64,000 bases of DNA, taken from contig CM049318.1 in the NCBI GenBank assembly GCA_026874595.1, positions 12,197,241 to 12,261,240 on the forward strand. The letters are read 5' to 3'. The notes below the pieces were generated by a model. That model worked only from the letters and a program-made list of their open reading frames with translations. It had not been told where the DNA came from and did not search any database. A program made the position numbers and the translations under genes. This document shows, one piece after another, positions 63,851 through 64,000 of this stretch; within the stretch, counting starts at the first letter, position 1, and the number at the start of each line of letters is the position of its first letter. The DNA comes from Sipunculus nudus (taxonomy: Eukaryota; Annelida; Sipuncula; Golfingiida; Sipunculidae).

Positions 63851-64000
63851 ATATTGTTACAGTAACACTTTGTACACTCTGAATTATTTATTTGTAAATT
63901 TATATCAGATGGTGAATATTGTGATAAAGACTGCCTGTAACAAGATTAGTGAAATATGGACTTAACTGTACAAACCTCTGTTCTTCTTGGAGTTTGTGTA

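Overview
The window reads as nuclear DNA of an invertebrate animal. It is AT-rich, has short exons with GT..AG introns, and is crowded with LINE, SINE and DNA-transposon debris and tandem repeats. The two genes I can name are animal genes of the lophotrochozoan type, and the repeat style (ACGG-rich tails, ACTTGTACTTG elements) suggests a mollusc, probably a bivalve. The species and class are inference. There is no prokaryotic operon, CRISPR array or viral genome.

Layout. 1-12.4 kb: non-coding DNA with a ~270-bp tandem repeat (1.2-2.0 kb), a dispersed element ending in an ACGG-rich tail and a CTAA hairpin (to 8.54 kb), and a decayed jockey/CR1-like LINE on the minus strand (10.8-12.4 kb). 12.6-14.7 kb: a 2,032-bp non-autonomous hAT-like transposon with a perfect 8-bp target-site duplication. 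14.7-19.5 kb: a small MITE, an LTR-like block, a 39/42-bp minisatellite that reads as an acidic 13-14 residue repeat on the minus strand, and a 35-bp-stem hairpin. 19.6-24.8 kb: a nearly full-length but broken L1/Tx1-like LINE on the plus strand. 24.8-29.4 kb: AT-rich DNA with little to report. 29.43-43.88 kb: one uninterrupted array of about 350 copies of a 41-bp satellite, with nested internal duplications of 1,877, 1,262 and 977 bp.

Right third. 44.2-58.7 kb holds a seven-exon minus-strand gene for an Alba-domain RNase P/MRP subunit of the RPP25/RPP25L type (226 residues as assembled by eye). Its two ~6-kb introns are filled with repeats. From 61.2 kb on the plus strand lie the first four coding exons of TRRAP, the large HEAT-repeat scaffold of SAGA/TIP60-type acetyltransferase complexes; it runs off the right edge. 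The two genes are head to head, with start codons 2.5 kb apart and a 1.2-kb inverted-repeat transposon between them. One concerns tRNA/rRNA processing and the other chromatin activation; the sequence shows no functional link beyond a possibly shared promoter region.

The strongest observations are the structured satellite and its boundary hairpin, the hAT-like element with intact target-site duplication, the coding-like minisatellite, and the RPP25 gene whose first coding exon carries only four coding bases.
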